Positions 51,730 through 60,137 of a stretch of 64,000 nt of DNA are shown piece by piece. The notes under the pieces are model-generated. The model was not told the origin of the DNA. It made no database searches and was given only the letters and a program-made list of their open reading frames with translations. Source of the stretch: CAYJBH01 sp964370605 (lineage in GTDB: Bacteria; Bacillota; Clostridia; Oscillospirales; Ruminococcaceae); assembly GCA_964370605.1 (NCBI GenBank), contig CAYJJX010000003.1, positions 1 through 64,000 on the forward strand. The letters run 5' to 3'. How positions within the stretch are numbered: position 1 is the first letter of the stretch; each line of letters begins with the position of its first letter. The translations under genes were made by a program, and so were the position numbers.

Positions 51730-53097
51730 ATGTCAAAAAGACCGAATATTATCTTGATCAACTGTGATGATCTCGGCTACGGCGACCTCGGTTGTTACGG
51801 ATCAAAGCTAAATAAAACACCGGTGCTGGATAGGTTGGCACAGCAGGGAGTTCGATTGAGCAATTTTTACAGTGGTTCGCCGCTTTGTTCGCCCTCTCGT
51901 GGCGGCATGATGACCGGTTGTTATCCGCCACGCGTCAGTTTTGGTGAGTTTGATGGTCGACTGGTGTTGTTTCCCGGCATGGCAATCGGACTTGATTCGC
52001 AGGAAGATACAATACCGTCCATGCTGAAAAATGCAGGCTACAAGACAAAATTAGTCGGAAAATGGCATTGCGGCGACCAGCCGGAACATATGCCGCTTGC
52101 CCATGGGTTTGAGGAGTATTTCGGACTGCCGTACAGCAATGACATGGGTCGACAGAATGGTCGCACCGATTATCCGCCGCTACCGCTAATGGACGGAGCT
52201 GAAATTGCAGAGCAACAGCCGGATCAATGCTCTATAACCGATCGTTACACAGAAAAGTGTGTTGAATTTATTGAGCGCAATGTTGAAAACCCGTTTTTCT
52301 TATACCTTGCACACATGCATGTGCATCGTCCACTCTATGCCGAAAAACGTTTCGTGGAACAATCGGATAACGGTGACTTCGGTGCTTGTGTCGAAGCGAT
52401 TGACTGGTCGACAGGGGTGATCGTTGAGCGATTGGAGCAACTCGGTATCGCAGAGAACACACTAATAATATTCACCTCTGATAACGGCGGTCTCGCACAA
52501 AGCGGCGGAACAAACGCACCGCTTGCGGGGAGAAAAGGCACCACTTTTGAGGGCGGTCAACGCGTACCTTGCATAATGTATCAAAAAGGTGTCATGCAAT
52601 CGGCTGTTTTGGACGGAATAATGTCAAACATTGATTTTCTTCCGACACTGCTGAGTCTTTGCGGGGTGGAGCAAAAACCGAAAAATCCCATCGACGGCAT
52701 CGATTGTTCTGACTTTATCCTCGGAAAGGAAGAAAGCCCAAGAAAGCTGTTCTTCTACTATCTCGGAAACAGCCTTGAGGCGGTGCGAGAGGGGGACTGG
52801 AAACTTCACGTGGCAAAGAAAGACTATACCACCGATCGAGAAGCGGTGAAACTGCTCTATAATCTGCGCGACGATGTCGGCGAGACCAACAACCTCTATG
52901 ACGAGCGCCCTGAGATTGTCGAGCGTTTATGCGGCATTATCGAAAAGTTCAAAGGTGAGCTCGGCGATTCATTTACAAAAGTGACCGGCTGTGCGGTGCG
53001 TGCGGCAGGACGTGTCGATGATCCAAAACCACTTACAAGCTACAATGAGGATCATCCGTATATCGTCGCAATGTACGACCGAGACGATATCGGGTAA
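51730..53097 (+). CDS. Sulfatase of the Cys type, predicted cytoplasmic
   Basis: A 455-residue hydrolase of sulfate esters. Metal ligands D13-D14 lie in NCDDLGYGD and the modification motif is C53-S-P-S-R57, followed by GGMMTG. The cysteine must be turned into formylglycine by a radical-SAM maturase (anSME), which is not in this window. There is no signal peptide, so the substrate would be an imported sulfated sugar. Start at 51730 with AAAGGGAAGG upstream. With fucI, GH31 and the transporters nearby it points to use of sulfated host or algal glycans. Confidence 0.88.
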   Translation: MSKRPNIILINCDDLGYGDLGCYGSKLNKTPVLDRLAQQGVRLSNFYSGSPLCSPSRGGMMTGCYPPRVSFGEFDGRLVLFPGMAIGLDSQEDTIPSMLKNAGYKTKLVGKWHCGDQPEHMPLAHGFEEYFGLPYSNDMGRQNGRTDYPPLPLMDGAEIAEQQPDQCSITDRYTEKCVEFIERNVENPFFLYLAHMHVHRPLYAEKRFVEQSDNGDFGACVEAIDWSTGVIVERLEQLGIAENTLIIFTSDNGGLAQSGGTNAPLAGRKGTTFEGGQRVPCIMYQKGVMQSAVLDGIMSNIDFLPTLLSLCGVEQKPKNPIDGIDCSDFILGKEESPRKLFFYYLGNSLEAVREGDWKLHVAKKDYTTDREAVKLLYNLRDDVGETNNLYDERPEIVERLCGIIEKFKGELGDSFTKVTGCAVRAAGRVDDPKPLTSYNEDHPYIVAMYDRDDIG

Positions 53098-53232
53098 TCG
53101 CAGTCGTATCGAAGAGATAGCCGCATTGTTCATCGAAACATATGAAATCGGCATAGTTTTATTATCGAGGCAGGTGAAAATTCGGCAAGTCTCATGGTGA
53201 CGATGGAATTGTCCACCCAAGGGTACGAGCGG

Positions 53233-54261
53233 CTATTTATTTTTCAAAAAGTCGGTACGAAATTGTTTGTAATCGTCATACATCGCACGCAGCAGATTTG
53301 GGGTGTCGAGGTCGTATGGACATCGTGCTTTGCAGGCACCGCAGTCGATGCAGCTGTCTATTTTTGCCATGTCTTGCGCCCACTCCTCTGTGAGAAAGCC
53401 TTCTGAGGGGGCACGGCGCAAAAGTAGGCTCATTCTTGCCGCCGTAGGGATGGGAATATCCACCGCACAGGGCATACAGTAGGCGCACCCACGGCAGAAA
53501 TTACCGGCAAGTTCTGCACGGTCGGTGTCTATGATAGCCTGCAACTCATTGTCGATGCGAGGGTTTTGTTTTGTCAGCTCAATCCATTCTTGCAGTTCCG
53601 ACATGCGCTGAATTCCCCAGATGGGGACGACGTTCGGATAATCTTGCATGAACGCATAGCAGGCCTTGGCGTTGGTCAGCAGTCCGCCCGAAAGACCTTT
53701 CATGACGATAAAGCCGATGTCTTTTTCGGCACACTCCCTCACAAGCTCGAATTCCGGTTCGGTAGAAAGATAGCAAAACGGGAATTGCAGTGTCTCAAAA
53801 TTGCCGGAATCGACCGCCTGTTTTGCGACTGCCATGCGGTGATTTGTTATTCCGATGTGTCGGACATATCCTTTTTTCTTTGCCAAAAGTGCCGCGGCAA
53901 ACGCCCCGTTTTCGTCGTTTGGGTCGGGCAGGGTTTTGGGATTATGAAATTGGAGGACGTCGATGTAGTCGGTCTGCATACGGCGAAGGCTGAGTTCAAT
54001 ATGTGCCATTGCGCCGTCCCGGTCGGTGGCGCCGGTCTTGGTGGAGATGATGACGTTTTGTCTTATTCCCTTGAGTGCGACCCCAAGCTTTTCTTCACTG
54101 TCGCTGTAGCTGTTGGCGGTATCGAAATAGTTGATGCCATTTTCATAGGCGGTTCGAACCAGTGCCGTTGCCTCTTCCATCGAGACCCTTTGCATTGGCA
54201 GGGCTCCGAATGAGGTTTTGCTGACCATAAGTCCGGTTTTTCCGAGACGAATTTTATCCAT
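53233..54261 (-). CDS. Aldo/keto reductase with a ferredoxin-like C-terminal domain
   Basis: A 342-residue protein from the ATG at 54261 (MDKIRLGKTG) with AAAGGA about 6 bases upstream. The barrel shows the tetrad D47, Y52, K75 and a histidine in LQFHN. The C-terminus has two cysteine clusters (CRGCAYCMPC at about 274-283 and CIDCGACKARCP at about 313-324) that can hold two 4Fe-4S clusters. The fused form is typical of anaerobes; electrons may pass between ferredoxin and NADP, but the carbonyl substrate is unknown. Confidence 0.9.
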   Translation of the reverse strand: MDKIRLGKTGLMVSKTSFGALPMQRVSMEEATALVRTAYENGINYFDTANSYSDSEEKLGVALKGIRQNVIISTKTGATDRDGAMAHIELSLRRMQTDYIDVLQFHNPKTLPDPNDENGAFAAALLAKKKGYVRHIGITNHRMAVAKQAVDSGNFETLQFPFCYLSTEPEFELVRECAEKDIGFIVMKGLSGGLLTNAKACYAFMQDYPNVVPIWGIQRMSELQEWIELTKQNPRIDNELQAIIDTDRAELAGNFCRGCAYCMPCAVDIPIPTAARMSLLLRRAPSEGFLTEEWAQDMAKIDSCIDCGACKARCPYDLDTPNLLRAMYDDYKQFRTDFLKNK

Positions 54262-54355
54262 TTGTTTTCCTTTCTGTGTCTTTCTGAGGTTTATTATATC
54301 ATGTTGGTAAAAGAAAAACAATGGAATAAAAGTGATGAAATAAATATTTGATAGC

Positions 54356-54383
54356 TTGATTTAATGTTTCATTTTTGTATAAT
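54356..54383 (+). promoter_or_regulatory. Promoter of the methyltransferase gene
   Basis: TTGATT (54356-54361), 16-base spacer, TATAAT (54378-54383), about 85 bases before the start codon. Confidence 0.55.
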
Positions 54384-54466
54384 AGGCAGAACTGCGGAAT
54401 TGCATTTGTGCCGAACAACTTTCCTCGGCAAGTCTCGTTTTAGATAGTATGAAAGGAAGAGGATAT

Positions 54467-55150
54467 ATGAAAGACAACGGATTGCTCGCATGGGAGACTA
54501 ATGCAGAGTTTTGGGACGATCAGATGGGAGACGAGTCAAATTTTTTTCACTGTGATATAGTGCGCCCGAATGTCGAACGATTGCTTGAACTGAACAAAAA
54601 CGATTTTGTGCTTGATATCGCCTGTGGCAACGGGAATTTTTCGTCATATATGGCGAAAAAGGGTGTCGATGTTGTCGCCTTTGATTACAGCGAAAAGATG
54701 ATAGAGCTTGCGAAAAAACGTCGGGGCGATGTGATAGATAAGGTGGACTTCCGGGTATGTGATGCAACCGACTATGATGCTTTGCTTCAGCTGAAGAAAG
54801 AGAGACCTTTTACCAAGGCAGTCGCAAACATGGCGGTCATGGATATCTCTGAAATAAAGCCGCTTTTCAGGGCGGTGTATGAGATGCTTGAAACAGGCGG
54901 AGTGTTTGTGTTTGCCACTCATCATCCTTGCTTTACCTATGAAAATGATGACTATTTCAGTGAATGTATCAATAAAGGGGTGGCGATTGAGGGGCAGCCG
55001 ATGCTTCAAAACTATTATCATCGCTCAATATCAGACATATTTACTGTCGCATTTTCCGGCGGGTTTTATCTTGACGGATTTTGCGAAGTGCCGTTTGAGG
55101 GCGAGACTGTGCCGATCATTATGACGGTCAGAATGGTAAAAAAAGCATAG
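54467..55150 (+). CDS. Class I SAM-dependent methyltransferase
   Basis: A 227-residue enzyme from the ATG at 54467 (MKDNGLLAWE) with AGGAAGAGG upstream. The SAM-binding motif is VLDIACGNGNFSSYM, followed by VVAFDYSEKMIELA (acidic end of strand 2). The product is not known. Its stop codon lies inside the left end of the repeat at 55147, so the repeat sits right at the gene's end. Confidence 0.85.
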   Translation: MKDNGLLAWETNAEFWDDQMGDESNFFHCDIVRPNVERLLELNKNDFVLDIACGNGNFSSYMAKKGVDVVAFDYSEKMIELAKKRRGDVIDKVDFRVCDATDYDALLQLKKERPFTKAVANMAVMDISEIKPLFRAVYEMLETGGVFVFATHHPCFTYENDDYFSECINKGVAIEGQPMLQNYYHRSISDIFTVAFSGGFYLDGFCEVPFEGETVPIIMTVRMVKKA

Positions 55151-55217
55151 TCACTCAACTTGAAAACACCGCATCTTCCCGGCAATCTTGCATCGTTTTT
55201 CGGGGTTGAATAACTAT
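55147..55217. repeat. MITE-like repeat with ATAGTTATTCAAC ends
   Basis: 71 bases bounded by imperfect 13-bp inverted ends (55147-55159 and 55205-55217; 11 of 13 pair). The inner part is GC-rich. The same end sequence forms the palindrome at 45361-45389. No transposase is present. It begins with the last bases of the methyltransferase gene, including its TAG. Confidence 0.55.
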
Positions 55218-55218
55218 A

Positions 55219-55256
55219 GAAAATCACTTTTGAACGCTCAAAAGTGATTTTCTTTG
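55219..55256. terminator. Bidirectional terminator
   Basis: A perfect 15-bp stem (55219-55233 with 55238-55252) with a 4-base loop and T-rich flank, between the methyltransferase gene and the converging rpiB. Confidence 0.85.
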
Positions 55257-55314
55257 TCAAAGTTATAGAAGCAGTCAAAATCGGTCATACATTTCATTGA
55301 GAGAAAAGGAAATG

Positions 55315-55761
55315 TTATCGCTCGTTTTCAATTTCGGCAATACGATCAATTCTTGCGCGATGTCGTTCACCGCCCGAAAATTCGGTGGTCAAAAACGTTT
55401 TGACGATGTCAAGCGCTTGTTCAACCCCGATGATGCGAGCACCTAAAGCAAGCATGTTTGCATCGTTATGTTCCCGTGTCAGACGTGCCGAGGTGACCTC
55501 ACCGCAGACGGCACAGCGAATCCCCTTGACCTTGTTTGCGGCAAGTGAAATTCCGATGCCGGTGCCGCAGATAACAATTCCCAAATCGTAGCTTCCGTTC
55601 GCCACTGCCACGGCGGCATTGTAACCAAAGTCGGCATAGTTGCAGCTGTCGCTTGTGTGAGTGCCGATGTCGGTAACCTCGTGTCCCATCTCAACAATGA
55701 GTTTTGAAATTTCCGCCTTGAGAGGCGGTCCTGCGTGGTCGGAGGCTAAAACAATCTTCAT
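55315..55761 (-). CDS. rpiB: Ribose 5-phosphate isomerase B
   Basis: A 148-residue isomerase of the pentose phosphate pathway (ribose 5-phosphate to ribulose 5-phosphate; some members act on allose 6-phosphate). The start MKIVLASDHAG and the catalytic C65 in ICGTGIGIS, plus H98 in TREHNDANMLALG, are intact. It belongs to the leftward run rpiB, HAD phosphatase, dinB, with gaps of 80 and 43 bases or more. Confidence 0.92.
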   Translation of the reverse strand: MKIVLASDHAGPPLKAEISKLIVEMGHEVTDIGTHTSDSCNYADFGYNAAVAVANGSYDLGIVICGTGIGISLAANKVKGIRCAVCGEVTSARLTREHNDANMLALGARIIGVEQALDIVKTFLTTEFSGGERHRARIDRIAEIENER

Positions 55762-55841
55762 GAGTTTTCCTTTCTTACTAAGTGCTCAGGGTGTAAAATG
55801 TGCGTTTCTACCACAGCTTGCATCAAATTAGGTAGGTTGTA

Positions 55842-56642
55842 CTATTTGAGTATGTATCGCTCGATATAGTCTGCCACGCCGTCCTCTACATTGCTGAGTG
55901 TGACGGCATCACAGTGAGATTTTACCTTGTCGGAGGCGTTTGCCATCGCTATCGATACTCCGGCGACCTCCAACATCGGTAGGTCGTTGTATCCGTCGCC
56001 AAACACAGCTGTTTCGGAGATGTCGATGTTCAAAAAGTCGCATAATCGTTTGAGTGCGACCCCTTTTGAAACGTCATGGTTTACAAATTCAAGCAGACCC
56101 GGAGCAGATGTGGCAACGTTCAGCCTTCCTTCGAAGTGCTTTCCCATTTCCTCTCTCCACTGCGCTACCTTTTCTGCGTCGGCGTGATCCCACAACACCT
56201 TACGCAGTGAAAGTTTGCTGAGATCGACCTTGTCGTTATAAAAAAAGTAGGGGGCGTTTGACATGCTGCGATATTCTTGTAAGATTTCGGAATTTCGCGA
56301 CAGCATCAGCTCGTCGCTCTGCCAGACCACTACATCGATGTCTCGTTCTATACCGATTTTCAATGCTTCGGTGGCGTATTCGCCATTGAGTTCATTTGCA
56401 TAGATAGGTTTTGCGGTCGGTGAGGGGAGTACCTCGGCGCCGTTAAAGGTGATGAGCGGCAGGTCAAAGCCGAGTTGTTTGCAAAATTTTTGAAGCCCGC
56501 GGGGTGGGCGACCGGACGAGAGACAGGGGACGATCCCCGCCTTGTGCAGGTTTCGGAGTGCTTCGATATTTCGATTTGACAACTCCATTTTATCGTTGAG
56601 CAGAGTTCCGTCCATGTCCATGGCGACAAGCTTTATGTTCAT
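55842..56642 (-). CDS. Cof-type HAD-superfamily phosphatase
   Basis: A 266-residue hydrolase from the ATG at 56642 (MNIKLVAMDMDGTLLND) with AAAGGA about 11 bases upstream. Motif I is DMDGT, motif II lies in CLSSGRPP, and motif IV is GDGYNDLPML. Cof-type enzymes act on sugar phosphates or flavin precursors in the cytoplasm; the substrate here is unknown. Confidence 0.9.
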   Translation of the reverse strand: MNIKLVAMDMDGTLLNDKMELSNRNIEALRNLHKAGIVPCLSSGRPPRGLQKFCKQLGFDLPLITFNGAEVLPSPTAKPIYANELNGEYATEALKIGIERDIDVVVWQSDELMLSRNSEILQEYRSMSNAPYFFYNDKVDLSKLSLRKVLWDHADAEKVAQWREEMGKHFEGRLNVATSAPGLLEFVNHDVSKGVALKRLCDFLNIDISETAVFGDGYNDLPMLEVAGVSIAMANASDKVKSHCDAVTLSNVEDGVADYIERYILK

Positions 56643-56705
56643 ATTAATATTGTTCCTTTCCAACTATGTTCGTCGTGTTATGCTACCCCGCGCAAACGGA
56701 TTTTG

Positions 56706-57956
56706 CTATTTTGGTTTTTCGCCGTTTTTTCTTGAGCCGGGAAAACCTACGTCGGCAGGAGGTCCGTTTGACATCTTGATGTCGCTGTAGAGGACGCCAT
56801 TCTTGATGGAGTGTTTGCCAAAGCGTTCCCGTATGCTCTCCACTGCCGTGTCGAGGCGTTCTTGTCGCTCGATGCCATCAATGTCGGTAAACATGTCGTA
56901 CTGCACCGGAAAGTTTTCGTCAAGAAGGTCAATTGCCCTTACCGAGACCGATCGAATCGGTCGTTGCCATTCATAGCTGTCCTCAAAAAGACGATGCGCC
57001 GACTTAGCGAGTGTAGTAGCACTCTGGGTGGCATAATCCAACTTGCATTGCCATTCTTTTGTCTGCATGAGATTGTTGCGTATTGATATCGCAATGCCCC
57101 CGGCTTTTTTGTTTGCTCTTCTCAGTTGAGTTCCTATGTCTTGCACCAGCTCCAACATCACACGCCAGACCTCTTCGCTTGTGGTGAGATCGACCTTGGT
57201 GGTGCTTCCGTGGCCGATGCTTTTCACTTCGGAATATTGTCCAATCTTTGCTACCGTGCCATCGTCCTCGCCCATTGCGTATTTTTTCAGTTGCAGTCCG
57301 TTTTTGCCGAACCGCAGGTGCATCAGTGTTTCTGACGCCGCCGCAAGGTCGCCGATGGTAACAATGCCGCACTCTTCTAAAGTTTTTTTTGTTGCCTTGC
57401 CAACTCCAAGCAGTTCCGATGCAGGCAGTGGCCAAACCTTTTGTTTGAACTCGGCACGGGTGATGATCGTCACCGCATCCGGTTTCTTCATGTCAGAGCC
57501 GAGTTTTGCAAACACCTTGTTGAAGCTCACGCCCACCGAGATGGTGAGTCCCAGCTCTCGTTTAATGGTCTCTCGTATCTCTTCGGCGATTTCGGGTCCG
57601 GTGCCGAAAAGTCCGCTTCCGGTCACGTCCAACCAACACTCGTCCAGTCCATAGGGTTCTACCTGATCGGTGTATCTGCCGTAGATCTCGCGGGCAAGCG
57701 CTGAAAATTTTTTGTATTCATCATAGTGGGGAGGGACGATGATGAGGCCTTTGCACTTTTGCTTTGCCTGCCAGATAGCCTCGCCTGTTTTCACACCAAA
57801 TGCTTTTGCCGCTTCATTTTTTGCAAGAATAATCCCGTGCCGATCCTCGACAGAGCCGCCCACCGCAACCCTTTTGTCACGAAGTGACGGGTCGAGAAAA
57901 CACTCGACCGTAGCGTAGAAGTTATTCATATCACAGTGTAGAATCTGCCGTTCCAT
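56706..57956 (-). CDS. dinB: Y-family DNA polymerase IV
   Basis: A 416-residue translesion polymerase from the ATG at 57956 (MERQILHCDMNNFYATVE) with GGGG 5 bases upstream. Metal ligands are D9 and the pair D105-E106 in GLDECWLD; the SVGVSFNKVFAKLGSDMKKP segment and the C-terminal little finger are typical. The usual C-terminal beta-clamp motif is likely in the last 20 residues but I do not see a clear one. It may help bypass damage at replication forks. Confidence 0.93.
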   Translation of the reverse strand: MERQILHCDMNNFYATVECFLDPSLRDKRVAVGGSVEDRHGIILAKNEAAKAFGVKTGEAIWQAKQKCKGLIIVPPHYDEYKKFSALAREIYGRYTDQVEPYGLDECWLDVTGSGLFGTGPEIAEEIRETIKRELGLTISVGVSFNKVFAKLGSDMKKPDAVTIITRAEFKQKVWPLPASELLGVGKATKKTLEECGIVTIGDLAAASETLMHLRFGKNGLQLKKYAMGEDDGTVAKIGQYSEVKSIGHGSTTKVDLTTSEEVWRVMLELVQDIGTQLRRANKKAGGIAISIRNNLMQTKEWQCKLDYATQSATTLAKSAHRLFEDSYEWQRPIRSVSVRAIDLLDENFPVQYDMFTDIDGIERQERLDTAVESIRERFGKHSIKNGVLYSDIKMSNGPPADVGFPGSRKNGEKPK

Positions 57957-58033
57957 ATCGCCCCATAAATTCACCAATACGGGCTACGCCGTAAAACGAA
58001 AGCAGGCAAACCGACGGCTTACCTGCTTTTTTG

Positions 58034-58207
58034 TTAATATTTGCGCTTTCTTGCGGCCTCAGCCTTTCTCTTACGTTTTACCGATGGTTTTTCGTAATGT
58101 TCACGTTTGCGAACTTCTGCTAACACACCACTGCGTGCGCAGGCACGTTTGAAACGACGAAGTGCGCTATCCAGCGACTCGTTTTCTTTTACACGAACTT
58201 CTGACAA
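58034..58207 (-). CDS. rpsU: Ribosomal protein S21
   Basis: A 57-residue small-subunit protein. The sequence from SEVRVKENESLDSALRRFKR to RKRKAEAARKRKY is the classic S21. The start is TTG at 58207 with a run of six G residues 9 bases upstream; an upstream codon at 58243 would add 12 residues that S21 does not have. Confidence 0.96.
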   Translation of the reverse strand: MSEVRVKENESLDSALRRFKRACARSGVLAEVRKREHYEKPSVKRKRKAEAARKRKY

Positions 58208-58315
58208 TCTGCTTAACCCCCCTAACGTAAGTGGCACCGCCACATATTTTTGTATCTTATATTATAATTCAATACAGGGGAGTTGTCAAGTGTTTATCAA
58301 AATAAAATCGGACAA

Positions 58316-58822
58316 TCAGCGAAATACGGTGATTTTTTGCAGAATAGGTAGGCAAAGGCGGAGCAAAATTGCCGTCACAGCACCGGTGATTACCCCTGCG
58401 ATCCCGAGAATCGGGAGGTAATAGAGTGCGAGGGCGCTGTCGTAGAGCAACGAGATGATCAACAGCTGACCGAGGTTGTGCGCAAGTGCGCCGCAGACGC
58501 TGAGCAAAAGATAACTTACCTTACCACGAAAGAGTCGAAGCAGTAAAATCATCACACAAATCGACAGCAAAAAACCGCCAAAACTGAGTATGCCGGCGGT
58601 CATGCCTCTTGTGAGGAACACAAATCCGCTTTTCAGCGCCCCAATGCTGACTGCCGAGCCGCCGCCCAGTGAGGTCAGCGCAAACATGATTACGATGTTG
58701 GAAAGACCGAGCTTGACACCGTTTGTCGGTTGCCAGACAAGGCTCTCGACGATGGTCAAAACGAGGGCGAGGGCCAGCAAAAGCGCCGTCGCGGTCAATC
58801 GCTTGATATTTTGACCACCCAT
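58316..58822 (-). CDS. Gx transporter family membrane protein
   Basis: A 168-residue protein from the ATG at 58822 (MGGQNIKRLT) with AAAGGAG 5 bases upstream. It has five to six hydrophobic segments and the GVKLGLSNIVIMFALTSLGG motif of the Gx family (once called heptaprenyl diphosphate synthase component I). It is probably an S component-like transporter, but the ligand is unknown. Confidence 0.85.
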   Translation of the reverse strand: MGGQNIKRLTATALLLALALVLTIVESLVWQPTNGVKLGLSNIVIMFALTSLGGGSAVSIGALKSGFVFLTRGMTAGILSFGGFLLSICVMILLLRLFRGKVSYLLLSVCGALAHNLGQLLIISLLYDSALALYYLPILGIAGVITGAVTAILLRLCLPILQKITVFR

Positions 58823-59034
58823 CGGTCTCTCCTTTGATTCATAATTTAATAGGCATAGCAATTCTGCCTGCAAAATGTGTGAGACTGACGACTAATGGTG
58901 AAGGACTGTTTTGGATTTGCATTGTGATAATCTGATGCATATAAAATTTAAATAATATCCAATTTAAAGCCCATAAGTCTTTACCATAAGAGATAAGCCA
59001 CGGCTGTTTTTGCGACCGTCTGTCAGCAAAGCTA

Positions 59035-59403
59035 TCAGTTGCCGCTGAGTCGCTGCATAAACTTGTCGCTGTTTACCACTGCGCGGACATGTTCGCCTTC
59101 GCCTATTTTTTTGTCGCCGCAGTATGCTTCAAGCGCAAAGCAGATCATTTTGCCGTCACGGTGTTTGAGAATTGCTTTTGCACAGACGGTGGCACCGACC
59201 GGTGTGGCGGCAAGATGTTTGATGTTCAGCTCACAGCCGACCGTCGTCTCGCCTTTTTCCAAAAGCGGTGCGGCAAGTTCCATCGCCGCGCGCTCCATCA
59301 GCGCCGCCATTGCAGGGGTGGCATAGACCGCAAGGTCACCGCTTCCAACCAACTTTGCCGTTTTTTGCTCTGTTACCGTCTCAAAAACCTCTTTGAAATC
59401 CAT
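59035..59403 (-). CDS. Hotdog-fold thioesterase (FlK-like)
   Basis: A 122-residue hotdog protein. The pattern AVYATPAMAALMERAA (with E), TTVGCELNIKHLAATPVG (with H) and GEGEHVRAVVN is typical of the FlK group, which cuts short acyl-CoA thioesters. Its ATG overlaps the stop of iorB by one base (TAATG at 59401-59405), so it is translationally coupled to it. I infer that it releases arylacetates from the arylacetyl-CoA made by IorAB. Confidence 0.78.
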   Translation of the reverse strand: MDFKEVFETVTEQKTAKLVGSGDLAVYATPAMAALMERAAMELAAPLLEKGETTVGCELNIKHLAATPVGATVCAKAILKHRDGKMICFALEAYCGDKKIGEGEHVRAVVNSDKFMQRLSGN

Positions 59404-59990
59404 TATACCGCCAGTTCCTTTCCGGCTTTGAATGCGGCAAGGTTCATCTCGGCAAAGCGTTGCGGCACCATGTTTGTGATTATGCCCTCCCAGTCGGGAC
59501 CGTGCAGGTCCAATACCTTGATGAGTGCACCGAGCAAAACAATGTTTTGTGCCTTGATGTTGCCAAGCTCTTCCGCCTTTGTTGCGGCGTCGATAACTGT
59601 AACGCTCTCGACCAGTTCTTCTACCTCGCTCAAAACTTCACCCGGATACTCGCTGAATCCGCAGAGTACCGACATTGGTAAAATTTCACGAGGATCGGCA
59701 ATAATCTTGCCGCCCTTTTTCAAAAAGGGGAGGGAGCGAGCAGTCTCCGATTTCTCGAACGAGATGATGATGTCTGCCTCGCCCTGTGCGATGTTGGGGG
59801 AATTGACCTTTTTGCCGTATTTGATCTGGGTGGTGACGCTTCCGCCACGTTGGCTCATGCCGTGGATTTCGCTCATCTTTACGTCATGTCCCATCTCTAT
59901 CAGTCCTGCCGCGAGCACCTTGCTGATCAGGATAATTCCCTGTCCGCCGACACCAACCAATAATATTGAGTTTGTCATATTTATGCCCAT
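59403..59990 (-). CDS. iorB: Indolepyruvate:ferredoxin oxidoreductase beta subunit
   Basis: A 195-residue gamma-type pyruvate oxidoreductase domain (NSILLVGVGGQGIILISKVLAAGLIEMGHDVKMSEIHGMSQRGGSVTTQIKYG). It partners IorA to convert aryl pyruvates from aromatic amino acids to arylacetyl-CoA, CO2 and reduced ferredoxin. AAAGGTATGGG lies upstream of the ATG. It lies 147 bases after iorA in the same direction, with a run of hairpins between the two. Confidence 0.9.
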   Translation of the reverse strand: MGINMTNSILLVGVGGQGIILISKVLAAGLIEMGHDVKMSEIHGMSQRGGSVTTQIKYGKKVNSPNIAQGEADIIISFEKSETARSLPFLKKGGKIIADPREILPMSVLCGFSEYPGEVLSEVEELVESVTVIDAATKAEELGNIKAQNIVLLGALIKVLDLHGPDWEGIITNMVPQRFAEMNLAAFKAGKELAV

Positions 59991-60013
59991 ACCTTTCTTA
60001 ATTTCTTGTCCGG

Positions 60014-60137
60014 TTTCGTCACACAGTGACGAAATTCAAACGCATTCCGTTTGAAAGGAACAAAGACTCAGACCAACTAAAGTTGGTTTGAAAACTTGTT
60101 TTCAAACCTATCAAACCTTTCCGCAGAATGTCCTGCG
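60014..60137. repeat. String of five hairpins between iorA and iorB
   Basis: In 124 bases there are five inverted repeats: 9 bp with a 3-base loop (60014-60034), 8 bp with 5 (60035-60055), 7 bp with 2 (60072-60087), 11 bp with 2 (60085-60108) and 5 bp with 6 (60122-60137). All arms are perfect. They are REP-like or mRNA-processing elements by appearance; the function is unknown. Confidence 0.75.
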
